Notes: generated from the letters alone by a model not told the origin. DNA of 64,000 nt from Orientallactaga sibirica (GCA_036365145.1 JAEOAD010000015.1:13881501-13945500); one strand, 5' to 3'; shown: positions 24,601-37,664, counted from the stretch's first letter. Numbers and translations: made by a program.

Positions 24601-25315
24601 GAACCATCTTATTAATGTAGTTTTTTTTTTTTACTATTGTTTCTTGAATGCTCCATAAATGTGATTAAGATAGGGTGGTTGCTAGTATTATATATTCTTT
24701 TATATTTTTTGATATGTCCATTACTATAATCTCTAATCTATAGATTTGGCTTATGTATTTAGAAGCAACTTTGTACCATTACAAGTACAATTTAGAAACC
24801 ATGCACATACTGATTCTCTTCTTTCACTGTCTGTATGATAGGCTGCATGTATGTAGATAAACAATCCTAACATGCAATTTTAACAGATTTTGGTTTTGTC
24901 ATACATATTTAAGGACATTTCAAATGAAAAATATTTTCACTAATATTCACCATTTATATCACATTTTTTTCCTTGGTGTCTTAGTCTCTTTCCTTTGGTG
25001 TCCTAGCTTTTCAGGCTACATAGTTATCATATGCAAATGTTCACTTGAAGATCAAATCTGTTGGTGGAAAATTGATTACTTTTCCTTTATTTGAGAACAG
25101 CTTTAATTCATCAATATTCCTAAAACATTTTCACTGGATATAACATCATAAAATTGTGGGCTCATATTTTCTCTCTCTTTTTAATCACTTTAAAGATACT
25201 TTTCTGCTATTTTCCCCATGGATTTTGTTATGAAGTCCACAGTTGCTCAAATAATTATTCTTATTATGTAATGTGTTGTTTTTTCCAGATGCTTTCAAAA
25301 TTTTTATTTATAATG

Positions 25316-25361
<46 letters not shown>

Positions 25362-25810
25362 CTTGCTAATCTCTGAAATTCCTGATTCTAAATTATTGTC
25401 TCATCAAAGTTTGTGGCCATTTTTCCAAGTTTATTTTTGGTCATCTCTTCCTTTTCTGTGATATCAATGACATGTGTCTTTAACCTTCTGATATTTCCCC
25501 TCAGGTTTCAGAAAATTACTGCCCTTAAAATATTACAATATATTTTCTCTGTTTCTAAGATTGGATAATTTCAATTTATCTGTACTCAAGTTCATGAACT
25601 CTTCTGTCTTTTGGGTGCTGAGCACATCCTGTGCATTATTTTTTAGATTTGACATTTTTTAATTTTAAAATTTGTATTTGGTTCTTTTTATAACTTCTAT
25701 TCTGCTTAGAACTCCTATTTTCATTTATTTTAGGTATGCATCTCATTGCATATAGTACTAACAGCCCATTTAAAACCTGGTAATTCCTGCAATTGAGTCA
25801 TCTTGGAATC
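24601..25810. other. AT-rich, no gene; possibly old L1
   Basis: Parts of 25080-25700 read like old L1 in reverse (TTTTCACTGGATATAACATC). A (TA)n lies at 25318-25359. Confidence 0.4.
25318..25359. repeat. (TA)n microsatellite
   Basis: About 21 TA units, uninterrupted; the frames through it are poly-IY artefacts. Confidence 0.98.
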
Positions 25811-25830
25811 TTTTAATTATATTTTCTTTT
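25811..25830. repeat. L1 target-site duplication, left copy
   Basis: Twenty bases identical to 26659-26678 (TTTTAATTATATTTTCTTTT). Confidence 0.9.
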
Positions 25831-26658
25831 TTTAATTATTATTTTTTTATTGACAACTTCTATACTTACAAAAAAACCCACCTAATATTTCCCTCCCCTC
25901 CCCCCATTCCACTTTAGAACTCTAATCTCCATCTATCCCCTTCCTTTCTCCATTAGTCTCTCTTTTAATTTGATGTCATCATCTTTTTCTTCTATTTTGA
26001 GGGTCTTGCGGAGGTATTGCTAGGCACTGCAAGGTCATGGATATTGAGGCCAATTTCTGTCTGGGAAGTTGCATTGTAAGAAGTCATACCCTTCCTTTGG
26101 CTCTTCTATTCTATCCGCCCCCCCCTCTTCCACATTGGTCCCTGAGCCTTGGAGGGTGTGACAGAGGTGTTTCAATGCTGGGCACTCCTCCATCCCTTCT
26201 TCTCAGCACTATGTTGCCTTTTGGGTCATCCCAGTGGTCATCGCCATCTGAAAAGAGAAGCTTCTCTAACCAGAAGTGAAAGTAACGTTAATATGTGAAT
26301 AAGAACATTAAGTGTAGTACTTTCAGGGTAGCTTGGTGGGAATAATATATACATTTAGTCAGACAAGAGCAGGCTTTATACCCCCTAAGGCTCATGACCT
26401 CACCTACCATAGACTTTTGCTTAGGTTTATCAGTACCAGGTATGTATTCCCTCCCATAGAGAGGGCCTTCAGTCCAATTATGGAGCAGTTGGTTACCCCA
26501 AGAGTAGACATGCCACTATTGCACCCGTTCAGTCATTGGGCCTGTCTGGCCAAAATTGAATATTCAGTGTCCACTGTTTTCACTGCTGATGACTTCTGTC
26601 TCCCATACGCTGCATGCAGTGCAGCTTTTTCCAATTTAATTGTTCACCAGTGAGACTA
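25831..26658 (-). mobile_element. 5'-truncated L1 with perfect 20-bp TSD
   Basis: An 828-bp reverse insertion of L1 3' UTR, A-tail at its left. It is closely similar to 18136-18935 (shared AGGTCATGGATATTGAGGCC, TAGGCACTGCA, GTCATCACCATCTG-type blocks). The frames 26037-26279 and 26333-26653 are antisense to the UTR. Confidence 0.93.
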
Positions 26659-26678
26659 TTTTAATTATATTTTCTTTT
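26659..26678. repeat. L1 target-site duplication, right copy
   Basis: Perfect partner of 25811-25830. Confidence 0.9.
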
Positions 26679-26756
26679 GAGAATGGATCACATCTCCCTA
26701 GTCTATTGATAGTAAAACTTTTGGAGTATATCTTCAATATTGTAACATTAAGATCT

Positions 26757-26978
26757 TTTAAAAAATTTTAAATATTTATTTATTTGCAAGCAGAAAGAGA
26801 GAGAGATACAGAGCAGAGAGACAGAGAATGGGCTCACCAGGGCCTCTAGCCACTGCAAACAAACTCTAAAAGCATGCAACACTTTGTGCCTTTGGCTTTC
26901 ATGGGTACTGGGGAATTGAACCTGGGTCCTTAGACTTAGCAGGCAAGTGCCTCAACCACTAAGCCATCTCTCCTCCCC
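26757..26978 (-). mobile_element. tRNA-derived SINE
   Basis: ATTT tail, GAGAGAGA tract, body, ends CCATCTCTCCTCCCC. Confidence 0.9.
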
Positions 26979-27630
26979 AAATATTATAACCTTTCAATCA
27001 TGTTATAAACTTTTGGAGAATATTGATACATGAGTTTTAGCAGAAAATCAACTTGAAAAGCTTCAGACCACAATTTCTGTGTTGCTTTATGGTTAGTTGT
27101 TTAAATCTCACATCAGTTCTCAAAAACCTTTCTCTTGGGTAAAGTCTGTCTCATGTGTACTTTACTTAAAATTCATTTCTTCTAGCTTGCTATGTTTCCC
27201 AGACAAATGGGGTTTATATGACAATTTTAACCACCTCAATACCACTACCACTGGCTCTTAGTTGAGCAACTATTGTCTTCCTTGAGGTCAAGTCTGTTAA
27301 GAAGAAACAGTAAGACAAAGGGAAAGTGAAACATTTGTAGCCACTTACGTAAAGTTTAAATGTCTTAAACAATAGATTGTCTTTTATCAACTTTTGAGAA
27401 TTCTAGATAGTCTCCTAACCCAGGGTTTTTAATTATACTTAACAGGGAAACTTAACTATTGGAAGCTTGGGTCTTCAAGACTGGAGTTTGTATTTCTTCT
27501 TCATATTTGTTCACTTTAGGGGGTCCTTTCTGTATTGTTTTCATTCTTTTATTCTTGACTTTAAAAACACCATTACTAATATTCTGCCTATTTCTAGTAA
27601 TTTGAAGCTGCATCAAATATCGTTACTTTT
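26979..27630. other. No gene seen
   Basis: AT-rich, unassigned. Frame 27467-27763 begins here but enters the SINE. Confidence 0.35.
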
Positions 27631-27636
27631 AGATTT

Positions 27637-27838
27637 TAGTTATTTACAAGGAGAGAGAGAGAGAGAGAGAGAGACCCCGACAGAGAGGATGGACACATCA
27701 GGGCCTCTAGCCACTGAAAATGAACTCCAGATGCATGCTCCACTTTGTGCATCTGACTTTTAATGGGTATTGGGGAATTGCACTTGGGTCATTAGGTTCT
27801 GCAGTCAAGCACCTTAACTCCTGAACCATCTCTTTATC
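27637..27838 (-). mobile_element. tRNA-derived SINE
   Basis: (GA)n at 27652-27673, body with GGGCCTCTAGCCACTG, diverged reverse head. Confidence 0.87.
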
Positions 27839-28399
27839 TTGTCTTAGCTTTTAAAAAGTTCATGCTCTTTGGCTAAGGAGACCGCTCAGTAGGGAAAGTG
27901 CCTGTGTGCACTCATGAGCATCTAAGGAGGATTCCTTCATTTGTGGTTGGATGAGGCTGAATGAGTAACTCTGTACTCTGCTGTTCTGGAAGACCAATTA
28001 CATCTGCTCAGCACAGGAGCTTAACAGAGTAAAAGTGATATAGATATTATTGTATTTTTTAGTGAAAGAGAAAGAATCAAAATGTGGGAGAAACCACCCA
28101 AAAAGAGAAAATTATGATCACTTCTTGGGTTCTTCATCTACCAAACATTCTTTACAGGCTGAGGATGGGGAAGGAGGAAGGAAGGCTGGCAATGGGCAAG
28201 GTTTGGATAGGATGTGTGGAGAACAAGCAGAGAGTCAGTAAGCCAGGAAGGAAATCCATCTGACCAGGTCATGGCTGAGATGCTGGCTTTTCAGATGTGC
28301 CAGTGAATCCCTCTACGGAGACAAAATCAAGAATATATGATTGTTTCAGGGGGAAAACTGCATTAGAACTCATTCATTTGCTCAAAAAAAGGGTTTTGG

Positions 28400-28614
28400 G
28401 GGCTGGAGAGATGGCTTAGCAGTTAAGGTGCTTTCCTGCAAAGCCTAAGAACTCATGTTTGAATCTCCAGGTCCCATGTAGACATACGCACAGTGATATA
28501 AACACACAATATTTCACACGTGGCACAAGGGGTGCATGAGTCTGGAATTTGTTCACAGTAGCTGAAGGCCCTGCAGCACCCATTCTCTCTCTCTCTAAAT
28601 TTAAATAAAAATAC
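28400..28614 (+). mobile_element. tRNA-derived SINE
   Basis: GGCTGGAGAGATGGCTTAGC head, ATTCTCTCTCTCTC and TTAAATAAAAATAC tail. Minus frame 28416-28640 is a shadow. Confidence 0.93.
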
Positions 28615-31600
28615 AAAAATAGTTCCAACAGGATTAGCATATAGGATGAATGAAATAATGAAAACGTAGTGAATTATAAAAGAATTTAGCTAATGAATTT
28701 GCACTTAGAATAATTAAAAATCAAGAATTAAAATTTACTTCTTGTACATCCTAGGCATCCCTGTGCTGCTGTAATCATCACAAAGTGAGAGGTAATAATA
28801 ATGTCTGCACACTAGACAAAGAGCCTACCCATAACGGGACAGCTTCACTTTGCTGGGGATTTCATTTTCTTAGATTGAGAGGTTTCTTTCCTTCAGTACA
28901 AAGGAAACCTTTTGGGCCATCATTGGAAAACACACTTGCTTTGGCAGCTGTGTGATGACAGCTGGTCATTCAAGGTCTTCAGCTACTATTGCCAATTGTG
29001 GATTTGAATTGAGGATAGATTTCCTCCTTTTCAGCCCTACTGAATCTGGACTAGAGTCCTGACATATTTGAGAAGGAGTCACAGGAAACAAGGAAATCTG
29101 AAAGATAAGGAATTTTGATACTCATTATACTTGGTCATAGTGGATAAAATTTCACAAAATTCCAGAAAATAAATTTTGCTTAGCAGCCTGAATAACATTA
29201 TTTCAGCTGGTAAGTCTAATGAAACCAAATTGCTTTTCTTAACTGAACTAAGCAATGGTAGAATTTTTTTTTACACAGTAATGCAAGTTGCTTTTTATTA
29301 TTTAACCTTCAGATAAAAATCTAATATAATTTTAATGGACACTGATTATTCATCTATGAACTTGAAATTCTTCTAAGTTACATTACATGATTAGTTGGAT
29401 AGGAAAGGCTGTCATCTTTAAAATGAAGGTTTAAGCAAGATGAACAATTTCCTAATCTACTGTCAATCTCATCCTTGCCTGGCTAATACATCTAGGGTGT
29501 TCATACAGTTATTTATAAGAATGATGAAAACCTTGGATAGATATTGCATCTAGTTTTCCATGGGTTCTAGAGATCTGAACCTACACAGCAGATGCTTTAC
29601 CCACTAAGCCATCTCTGCAGCCTTCAGCATAGTTTTAAACAAATTAATTACAATAGATATGTGGTTCTATTCATAGAATTACTCATTATAAAAATATAAG
29701 AAAACACTTTTATTGGGGAAACAAGTGTCCTTAGTAATTCCTTTGTCCTATAGATGAAAGCAGTCATCTTAGTCATTATATTGCCATATGTTTCATAATA
29801 CAGTTATTTTCTTCTAGTCTCTTGCTGCTCATTGTGGTGTGTAGACCAGCAGAACTGGCTCACACTGGAGCTTGGAGCTCCACCTCACTCCCCTTCCTTT
29901 TACTGAGACAGAATCTGTATTTTCATGAGATGCTCAGTGATTCCTATGAACATTATAGTCTGAGAGGCACTGTTCTAGTCAGTCTACTCTAGAATATTTT
30001 TGGAATGTTTTGATCAGTGTCTGGGAGTGATTTCCTGGCCATACAAACTCCATATGACATGGAAGCATTTCCCAAGAAATAATGGTTTTTAGATGACACA
30101 TTTGTGTTCACTTTACATGGGTGATAAGGTTTTAGGACCATGAGTACATGGACTTAAATTCTTTAAAATCTAACATTTTACTGAAACTAGAGAGGTTCAT
30201 TTAGGGTATGAAATATTCAGTCAGTAGACAGGTTGGGTTTTGCCTGAAAAAGCTTATTAATGCTGGTATATTTTAACAAGGAAGCTGAAAATAATTTTAC
30301 CACCAAATAAGCTAATATAAATGAGACCTTATTGCACATTAATATGTGGCTAGTTCTAGAAGAAAAAACACAAAGACATCCTTATGGAAAAACTGTATTT
30401 AGAGAAGACCATGTATATGGAATTATGATATTTTAACTTTAAGAGGTATTGTGACAAAATCTAGTTAAAGTCTTTTGTTTAAAAAAAAATAAGGAATCCG
30501 TCCAGACAAATTCTAAGTGAAAGAGATAGAAACTAAACTCCTAGATCTTCCCAACCTTGTGGTGTCTGATTTATTCTACAGCCCTTCACAATATAAGGTG
30601 ATGTATAAGTAAAGTCATTTCAGTGATACAGAATGTTAGGTGGCACTTTAGTGGTTCATAGGATGCAGAGATTGTAAAGGAATCACTGGGAGCTGTGAAC
30701 TGAAGTTCCAAGGGAAAAAGCCACATCTGTGTTAAAGACTGTAGAACTGCCTGACTGATTAGAACTTCTGTGATTGGAAAGAGTTGGAATGTTACAGACT
30801 AGGAGCCAAACTATCTTGGATTATCTTTGGCTCCCTTAATAACCATTCATTACCCACCTTTGGGTCTGACTTAACATCCTCTGACTACTGCACAAATCCT
30901 TTTGGATTGTATCTGCAGACCAACCTAAAGGCTAAGAATATCATCAGGTAGCATTTGAAACCTGCAGCAGAGATTTATTCACTTTGCTATAATCCACCTA
31001 CCTGATGTTTCCATTGTCTTTGAAAATTGCCTTGATTTATGGTTCTCCTTTGTTCTGCAACAATCAAAAGCTTCATGAAACTGTTACTACTTTGAAGCAT
31101 GGTATTTGAGGTACTCTGAATCTGTGTTCCTGGGTCATTCAGATTTGGCTACAAAATGAACTATCTCTTACTCACGTTGCAGTGACCGCTCTACATTTGT
31201 TTCTACAGAGCCAAAGATATGAGCTGTTGTCATTGCAAACGACTATGTTACCTTTACCTCAGTGTCATATTCTGGCTTTTCCCACAATCCTCAGCTTCTG
31301 TGCTGACATTTGAATATTTATTTGATTCTTTCTGATTCCACTAGAAGATTCCACTAGAATGTTTTTGTCTTCTATTTCTCTGATGTATCCCCAGTGCCTA
31401 AAATCATATCTGGTACATAGTTAGGGCTTGATGAATATTTGAGGAATGAATAAATCAATGCACCAAGTGAATGAGGAGGTGAGAAAAACAACAGGTTTCT
31501 AGATTTAAAAGTTTATTAATTTGGAAATCAATGAGAGACAAAAGATGCAAAAAAAGGAGAAGGTTAGAGTTTGGAGAACTTGAGTGCTAGTGAGTAAAAT

Positions 31601-31827
31601 TTACTTTTTTTTATAAGCCCTGGGTGTTAGGAAGACAAAATGTTGCCACTGGCTGTGAACTATGAACACACATAGATTCATACTAACCAAATTATTGTTT
31701 GCTCATATTATTATAATGACTATTGTTCTGAAGTTCTAGGTCATTTGGATACTTAAGATATTCTGGGAATATTATTGTCCTGTGCTAGGCTGTTAGAATA
31801 GTGGGAAAATCTGTGGAGTTTTAAAAA
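28615..31827. other. Long repeat-poor interval
   Basis: Over 3 kb without a B1, L1 or intact SINE. A reversed SINE head is visible at 29565-29623 (CACTAAGCCATCTCTGCAGCC) and an L2 3' end in sense at 31365-31470 (CCCCAGTGCCTAAAATCATA, GAATGAATAAATCAATG). No open frame over 60 codons, so no coding exon of size is supported. Confidence 0.5.
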
Positions 31828-32048
31828 TATATTTTATTTCTTTATTTATTTGAAAGAGAGAGAGAGAGAAGGAGAGAGAGAGAGAGGCAGATAGAGAATG
31901 GGTGCACCAGGGCCTCCAGCCACTACAAAAAAACTCTAGACGCATGTACAACCTTGTGATTCTGGCTTACATGGGTTCTGGGGAATCAAACCTAGGTCTT
32001 TTGGCTTTGCAGGCAAATGCCTTAACTGCTAAGCCATCTATCCAGCCC
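31828..32048 (-). mobile_element. tRNA-derived SINE
   Basis: Tail, (GA)n, GGGTGCACCAGGGCCTCCAG body, ends TATCCAGCCC. Confidence 0.93.
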
Positions 32049-33050
32049 TGTAGTTTTGTTTTAATCTTGCAGATGTAAATGCACTAATCATGGATACTTT
32101 TGAATGAACAAATACTTAAATCATAGGAGAGGGTAAAATCCTGTAACACAAAGATGGCATGGCCTAGTACATGCTGCTCAATAGTCCTCAGTCTATTTGA
32201 GTTAGAATCACCAAAATGTTTCAATAACTTCCCCTGACACTGCAGAGCATGTTTTAGTTTGATCTCTGCAGGCTGTTTTCTATTGCATTCAGATGCAAGA
32301 AGCTTTTTGTTTTACTGTATGATAAAGCAGTCAGTAAGGAACACAAATACACTGGGAAAATTAGGAGAATTATGATTGTTTGTCTTTAATCTCACAATCT
32401 CCTTTTCCCCATCTGGGGAAAGTAGAAAATCTCTCTCTCTTTTAATTCAACTATAGCTAGAGGATTGTTCATATTAATAAGTTATAAAAGTTTTTGGCTG
32501 ATCTCATAGAGAACACAGATGCCATAATGATATACATGTTTTAAAATACCCAATCCTGAATTTTTCTGATACTTCTGAAGCAATTTGAAACAGCACATAA
32601 AAGCTACACAGCCCTGTTCAAAATTCCACTGGAGGGCTCATACTTCAGGCTCAGGGTGGCAATACCTGCTTTCTTTCTCTAAGGCTCTGTTTACACTATT
32701 CAATGAGAAGGTGGCCCACATATAATATGAATGCTATCTCCCTGGCTAAGTGAGTAGCTTGGGTCTACTCTGCTCCCTCTAAGGTCTTATTGAAGTATAT
32801 GTACATGTGCCAGTGTGTATAGATGTGTTTTATGTGGTTGTATGTATATGCACATATGTATGTTTATGGGTATGTAGGTATGTCTGTGCTTATGTGTGTA
32901 AAGATACACACACACACACGCAAATATTACAACAGTGCTGAAAAGCAAGAGCAAATTTCTAGATATTTTATGTACACATATGCAGGAACAACACACAACC
33001 TCGATCCAGAAGATCCTTTGATGCCTTCTCCTGGGTAAAGCTGTCTGGAA
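32049..33050. other. No gene seen; GT/AT patch
   Basis: 32795-32925 is TATG/GTAT-rich and ends in a short (AC)n. Frames 32787-33038 come from it. Confidence 0.4.
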
Positions 33051-33054
33051 TGGC

Positions 33055-33345
33055 TTGTATAGATTCTCAGTTTGACAGAACCTAAAATCACCTGTGAAGT
33101 ATTGTGTAGATTAGATTAATGGAAAAGGGAAGACCCCTTAACTGTGGTGGCACTATTTTATGGAGTGGGCCCTGGACTGTATAACAAGGTGAGAACTGGC
33201 TGAGCAGCAGGATTCATTACGTTCTGCTTGGACTAAATATCACCAGTTGCTTTAAGCTCCTGTTGCCATGTTTTCTTTGTCATGGGGATTGTAACTTCGA
33301 ATTTCAAATAGAAATAAATCCTTCTTTCTTTAAACTGATTTTTAC
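33055..33345 (+). mobile_element. ERVL-type LTR relic
   Basis: Blocks TAGATTAGATTAATGGAAAA, GGAAGACCCCTTAACTGTGG and ATAGAAATAAATCCTTC parallel the LTR relic at 17330. Old, ends not defined. Minus frame 33233-33487 is incidental. Confidence 0.5.
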
Positions 33346-33471
33346 CAGGTACTAATATACTGGCCCACCAGGAAATATGTGCAATGCCATTGAGCAAACA
33401 GTGACTCGGAAAGTATTTTCTTTTATGTTCAGGCGATCTTTTAAGGATCAACTTAAAAATGTTTAACAGAG

Positions 33472-33597
33472 CTGGGCATAGGGCCACATGCCTCTAATCT
33501 CAACAATCATGAGGCTGAGGCAGGAAGATCTAGAGTTCAAGGTCAGCCTGTGCTTTATAGTGAGATTCTACCTTTAAAGAAAAACAAAACAAAACAG
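33472..33597 (+). mobile_element. B1 SINE, old
   Basis: GAGCTGGGCATAGGGCCACA, GGCTGAGGCAGGAAGATC, (AAAAC)n tail. Confidence 0.8.
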
Positions 33598-34107
33598 GAA
33601 GAGAACCTAAAATCCTCTAAACAGAAAAGCTTTTTGTAAAGCTCTTGTATATTTGCTTGTGGTATATGTAAGTATATCTAAGTACATTTGTGAGGTCTTT
33701 CTGAATGGTGCTGAGGAGGTGGGATGTGGCTTGTGTAAGGAGTCTAAATAGCCTGTTCATCTTCACTAGGTTCAGCAGGACAAATTCAGAATATCAAAAG
33801 TGTGGTTTTCTTCATATAGCTCCCCTTGCTTTTCATTATAATGTGAGCTAATGTACATTTTGCATGAGGAGACCATACATACCTTCTCATCCACCCAGGG
33901 GCCGCAGAGCAGTAAATCCTAATTGTCAATAACTGGTCTAGCCTTCCAGGTGTGTAAAAGAATTTTGTGCTTATGAATTCATGAGCTTCAATGATCAGCC
34001 TTGTGAAGACAATCATTCCTTCTCAGAATACACCAAGTTCTCCATGTATTACAGTCTCTTCTCGCAAGACACTTTAATTCTGCATAGATTTTGGATTTGA
34101 AGATTTG
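33598..34107. other. No gene seen
   Basis: Minus frame 33786-34016 (76 codons) has no domain I recognise. Confidence 0.35.
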
Positions 34108-34113
34108 TTTAAG

Positions 34114-34493
34114 TGTTGTGGTCCCCCCTAGGGCCAGCCTAGGAGGGATGGCAGGGTCTTTTCCGGATTGGGGGTGAGAGGCGTGGAGTCACGACACAGA
34201 CTCCAAGAGTTGGGTGGAAGCAGCAGAGGGTGAGCTGCCACGAACTCGTTTATTGAGGAAGTACATGGAGTTTTAAGGAGCTTGACTGGCCAATCATTGT
34301 ATGGGTTGGTCCCCTTTTTGTGACCAATGACAGCCTGTCTCCAGACAGATCATCTCGTAGCAGGTTCCTCTCAAGCATGGGACTGTAGCTATTGTCATGC
34401 CAGGCCTGCGCAGAACGCCGTGTTCACAGAAGCCACTTCCTGGTTTCTCTGCCATGCGGTCTGGCTAGGGCCAGGCCTGCATTGTGCCATACA
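34114..34493 (-). mobile_element. Solo LTR, class II ERV family A, perfect 6-bp TSD
   Basis: TGTTGTGGTCCCCCCTAGG to GTGCCATACA on the plus strand, 380 bp, with TTTAAG at 34108-34113 and again at 34494-34499. A 6-bp duplication is typical of class II (betaretrovirus-like) integrases. AATAAA on the minus strand at 34249-34254. The frames 34327-34515 and 34395-34613 are LTR shadows. Confidence 0.95.
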
Positions 34494-34658
34494 TTTAAGA
34501 AGTAGGACAAGGTAATTTCTCCAGAGTATGATTTTGTGACATACCAAAAAGTATAATTTTATCATAAATATGAAATAGAAGATAATATATTCATATTGAA
34601 ACTTAACACACATTTTTAACCTTTTCTATTCTAAACTGCTATTCATTTAATTTTCATT

Positions 34659-34812
34659 TTTTTTTTTTTGGAGGTAGGGTCTCCCTCTAGCCCAGGCTGA
34701 CCTGGAATCCACTCAGAGTGGTATACTCAGAGTGGCCTCAAGCTCATGGTGATCCTCCTACCTTTGCCTCCCCAGTACTGGGATTAAAAGGTGTGTGCCA
34801 CCATGCCCAACT
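34659..34812 (-). mobile_element. B1 SINE
   Basis: Poly-T, GGAGGTAGGGTCTCCCTC, with a small internal duplication around ACTCAGAGTGGTATACTCAG. Confidence 0.9.
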
Positions 34813-34835
34813 TTTTCATTTTTAAAAAATGTGAT

Positions 34836-34880
34836 CTTTATTTATATTTATTTATTTGAGAGTGACAGAGAGAGAGAGAA

Positions 34881-34921
<41 letters not shown>

Positions 34922-35087
34922 ATGGGTGCACCAGGGCCTCCAGCCACTACAAACGAACTCCAGATGCATGTGCCACCTTGTGCATCTGGCTTACGTGGGT
35001 ACTGGGGAATCAAGCCTCCAACTGGGGTCCTTAGGCTTCAGAGGCAAGCGCTTAACCACTAAGCTATTAAGCTATCTCTCCAGCCCT
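34836..35087 (-). mobile_element. tRNA-derived SINE with long (GA)n
   Basis: (GA)-rich tract 34864-34920, standard body, and a duplicated head piece (AAGCTATTAAGCTATC). All three plus frames at 34795-35120 are SINE text. Confidence 0.93.
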
Positions 35088-36418
35088 AATTTTCATTTTT
35101 TAATCACCAAGAGTGAATAAATTAGGACAACAGAATGAATTGTTCAACTTAACATTTAGGATTCCTTTATATCAACCCATGTTTTTAAACTCCAGGAAAT
35201 TCTGAAGCAAGCCAATACACACAGAAAAGGCAATGTGATATAAATATCTGGGCTTTGTGTTTCAGTATGTCATTGTGAATAAGCTGCTCAACCTCTTGTA
35301 AAATGAAAGCATTGATTCCAGGCTCAAAAAGTTGTAAGGTTGTTTAAAAGACACCTAAAATAGTTTGAATGAATCCCCTCCCAAAGTTCTTATGTTGTAA
35401 ATATAATCTGCAATGGAATGGTGCTCTTTAGCCTGTCATTTCATTTTAATGGTGCAGTGTGTGTTTGAAAAATGTAATTCTTTGTCAGATGAAAGAACGG
35501 AGGCAAAAAAGAGGTTAAATGTTCTGCCCAAAGTTTTTGGGCAGGTGAGAATTAGCATAATGCTAGCTCTTCTACTTGTTGGCCAGTAGTTGCACATTTT
35601 GCCATGGGTCCTTCATTGTTTACCTGTCAAAGAGTGAATTATCGAACATTTGAAAACACATATTTTAAACTAAAAAATGTAAGTTTGAGTCATTAAAGAA
35701 GGTAGTAAATAACCATTTCTCACTTGGCTCTCTTTGACTAAGTTTCCTTTTGCATTTCAAAGAGGCATAGTGAATAATTAAGGATATCCCTAACAAGGAT
35801 AAACAGTACCAAGTAGACTGAATATGTAAAGACAGGTTCCACTCTCTGCCACAGCAAAGTACACTACATTACTTTTCTCTAATTTAATAATGGCTTCTCA
35901 AAATATTATAATTTGAATTTCCATTTGCCAATTATAAGGGCTTTTCTTCAATAAGGGGAATAAAAGTGAGGAAACAAGGAGATTGTATCATTGTGTGGCC
36001 TGTAGCCTTTACTCCTATGAAAACCCTGTCAAACCATGTTGTGGTGGCAGATTAAGTTGAGATGCTTGGAGCATATTCCCTTTAGAAGGTCTACTACCCA
36101 CATAAAGTATCTTAGAAGCTGTGAATCCCACTAACCCTATCAAGCCCCATCATATGAGAGTCCTGTTATGTCTTTAGTGCAAGTAGCTATGGGCATCTCT
36201 CTTTGCCATGCTCCTGCACCCACACTTCTCTTATTTATGTAATACTCAGTATTTACTCCGATTTAAATCTTTTCTGTTCTTTAGGGTACTGTTCCCTAAG
36301 TTGTCAAGCATCTCCAGCCACATCCTCATTTTCTGTCCCAAACATTTTTCTGGTACCTTCTTTCTGTGAAATCTGACTCTCTTCCCTACTCCTCCATATT
36401 CCTTACATAAAGAATTTT
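35088..36418. other. Repeat-poor; MIR relic
   Basis: 35245-35360 resembles a MIR in sense (GAATAAGCTGCTCAACCTCT, TGTAAAATGAAAGC, GTTGTAAGGTTGTTT). No gene. Confidence 0.45.
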
Positions 36419-36420
36419 GA

Positions 36421-36622
36421 GGGGCTGGAGAGATGAGTCAGTAGTTAAAAGCACTTACTTGTAAAGCCTGATGGCTGAGGTTTGATTCCCCAGTATCTAC
36501 AAGAAGACAGATACACTAAGTGGTGAATATGTCTGGAGTATGTTTGTAGTGGCAGGAGGCTCTGCTATGCCCATTTTCTCACTCTGTCTCATTGTCTTTC
36601 TCTCAAATAAATAAAAATATTT
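36421..36622 (+). mobile_element. tRNA-derived SINE
   Basis: GGGGCTGGAGAGATGAGTCA head; CAAATAAATAAAAATA tail. Confidence 0.9.
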
Positions 36623-36714
36623 TAATAAGAATTTTGTATTATTCCATATCCCATATACTTCAGAGTCGGAAGAGAAGTTGACGCCATTTTTTTTTGCATA
36701 TATGTATATAGTAC

Positions 36715-37052
36715 TTTGGTAGTGGTGGTGGTGATTGTATGTGTGTTTGTGTGTGTGTGTGTGTGTGCACATGTGCACAGGTTTGTGAACTTGCAGTGAC
36801 TAAAGGAAAACACCAGGTGTCCTCCTCTAATGCTCCTGTACTTGTTTCCTTGAGATAAAGTTTCTCACTTATCCTAGAGCTGCCAGGTTTGGTCATACTG
36901 ACTGGCTAGCAAGCCCCAGTGATTCTCCAGTCTTTTCTCTCCACAGGGTGGGGTTAAAGGTTGGCATTTCCATGATTATCTATTTGTATGGCTGCTTGGA
37001 CTTCATGCTTGCAAAGCAAGCACTCTTAGTAGCTAAGCCATATCCCTATCCA
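36715..37052 (-). mobile_element. B4-like SINE with (GT)n
   Basis: GTGG/GT tract 36717-36768, then B4-type middle, and a reversed tRNA head (CAAGCACTCTTAGTAGCTAA). Minus frames 36497-36896 are repeat-derived. Confidence 0.7.
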
Positions 37053-37369
37053 AGCAGTACCCATTTCTGAACTCCTTGCTATTTTATGGCTTTTGCCTTA
37101 TAATTACTGTATGTTGCTTCCACCTTGCTGTTAGTTGCTGATTCCACTCAATTCTTAAGTATACTTAAATGAAAGTTATAGATAATACAATTGTGTAAGA
37201 GAGAAATTATAAAATATAAATTATGAAATATAATAATATATTTAATAAATAATAGGTGTTGTATATTATAGTGAAGCAGCTATGCTTGAATTTAGAGGTA
37301 GAATTTCTGTGAATCTTATAGATAAAAATGAAAATTAATACATCCATATTATATTGGTGTAGCAATTAT
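37053..37369. other. No gene seen
   Basis: Very AT-rich stretch, no feature recognised. Confidence 0.4.
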
Positions 37370-37664
37370 AATGCTTCTTGTTGCTAGGACAGAATATGGG
37401 ATCAAAAACAGTTGATTGGAAGAAAATGTCTATTTTGATTTATAATCTTGAGGGGAAGTTTCATCATGACAGAGAAAGCTAGGAGGAACAGAGGCTGGGC
37501 ATTATATCTTGCCATATCAGCTGGATGTTAGCAACAAGAGTGAGCTAGCTAGCTGACACCCAGTAGGGTTGAACTCATAAACCTAAAAGTCTGCCAGATT
37601 GAATATGAGGCTTAATCACAAACACATGAGGCTATGGGGGATACTCCACATTCAAACTATCACA
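37370..37664 (-). mobile_element. MaLR-type LTR
   Basis: Minus strand begins TGTGATAGTTTGAATGTGGA, then CCCCCATAGCCTCATGTGTT; typical MaLR opening. The far end is diverged. Confidence 0.65.

Noticed and set aside
28400..28470. tRNA gene candidates from A- and B-box matches
   Set aside because: They are the heads of tRNA-derived SINEs, with SINE bodies and A-rich tails attached and no intact cloverleaf.
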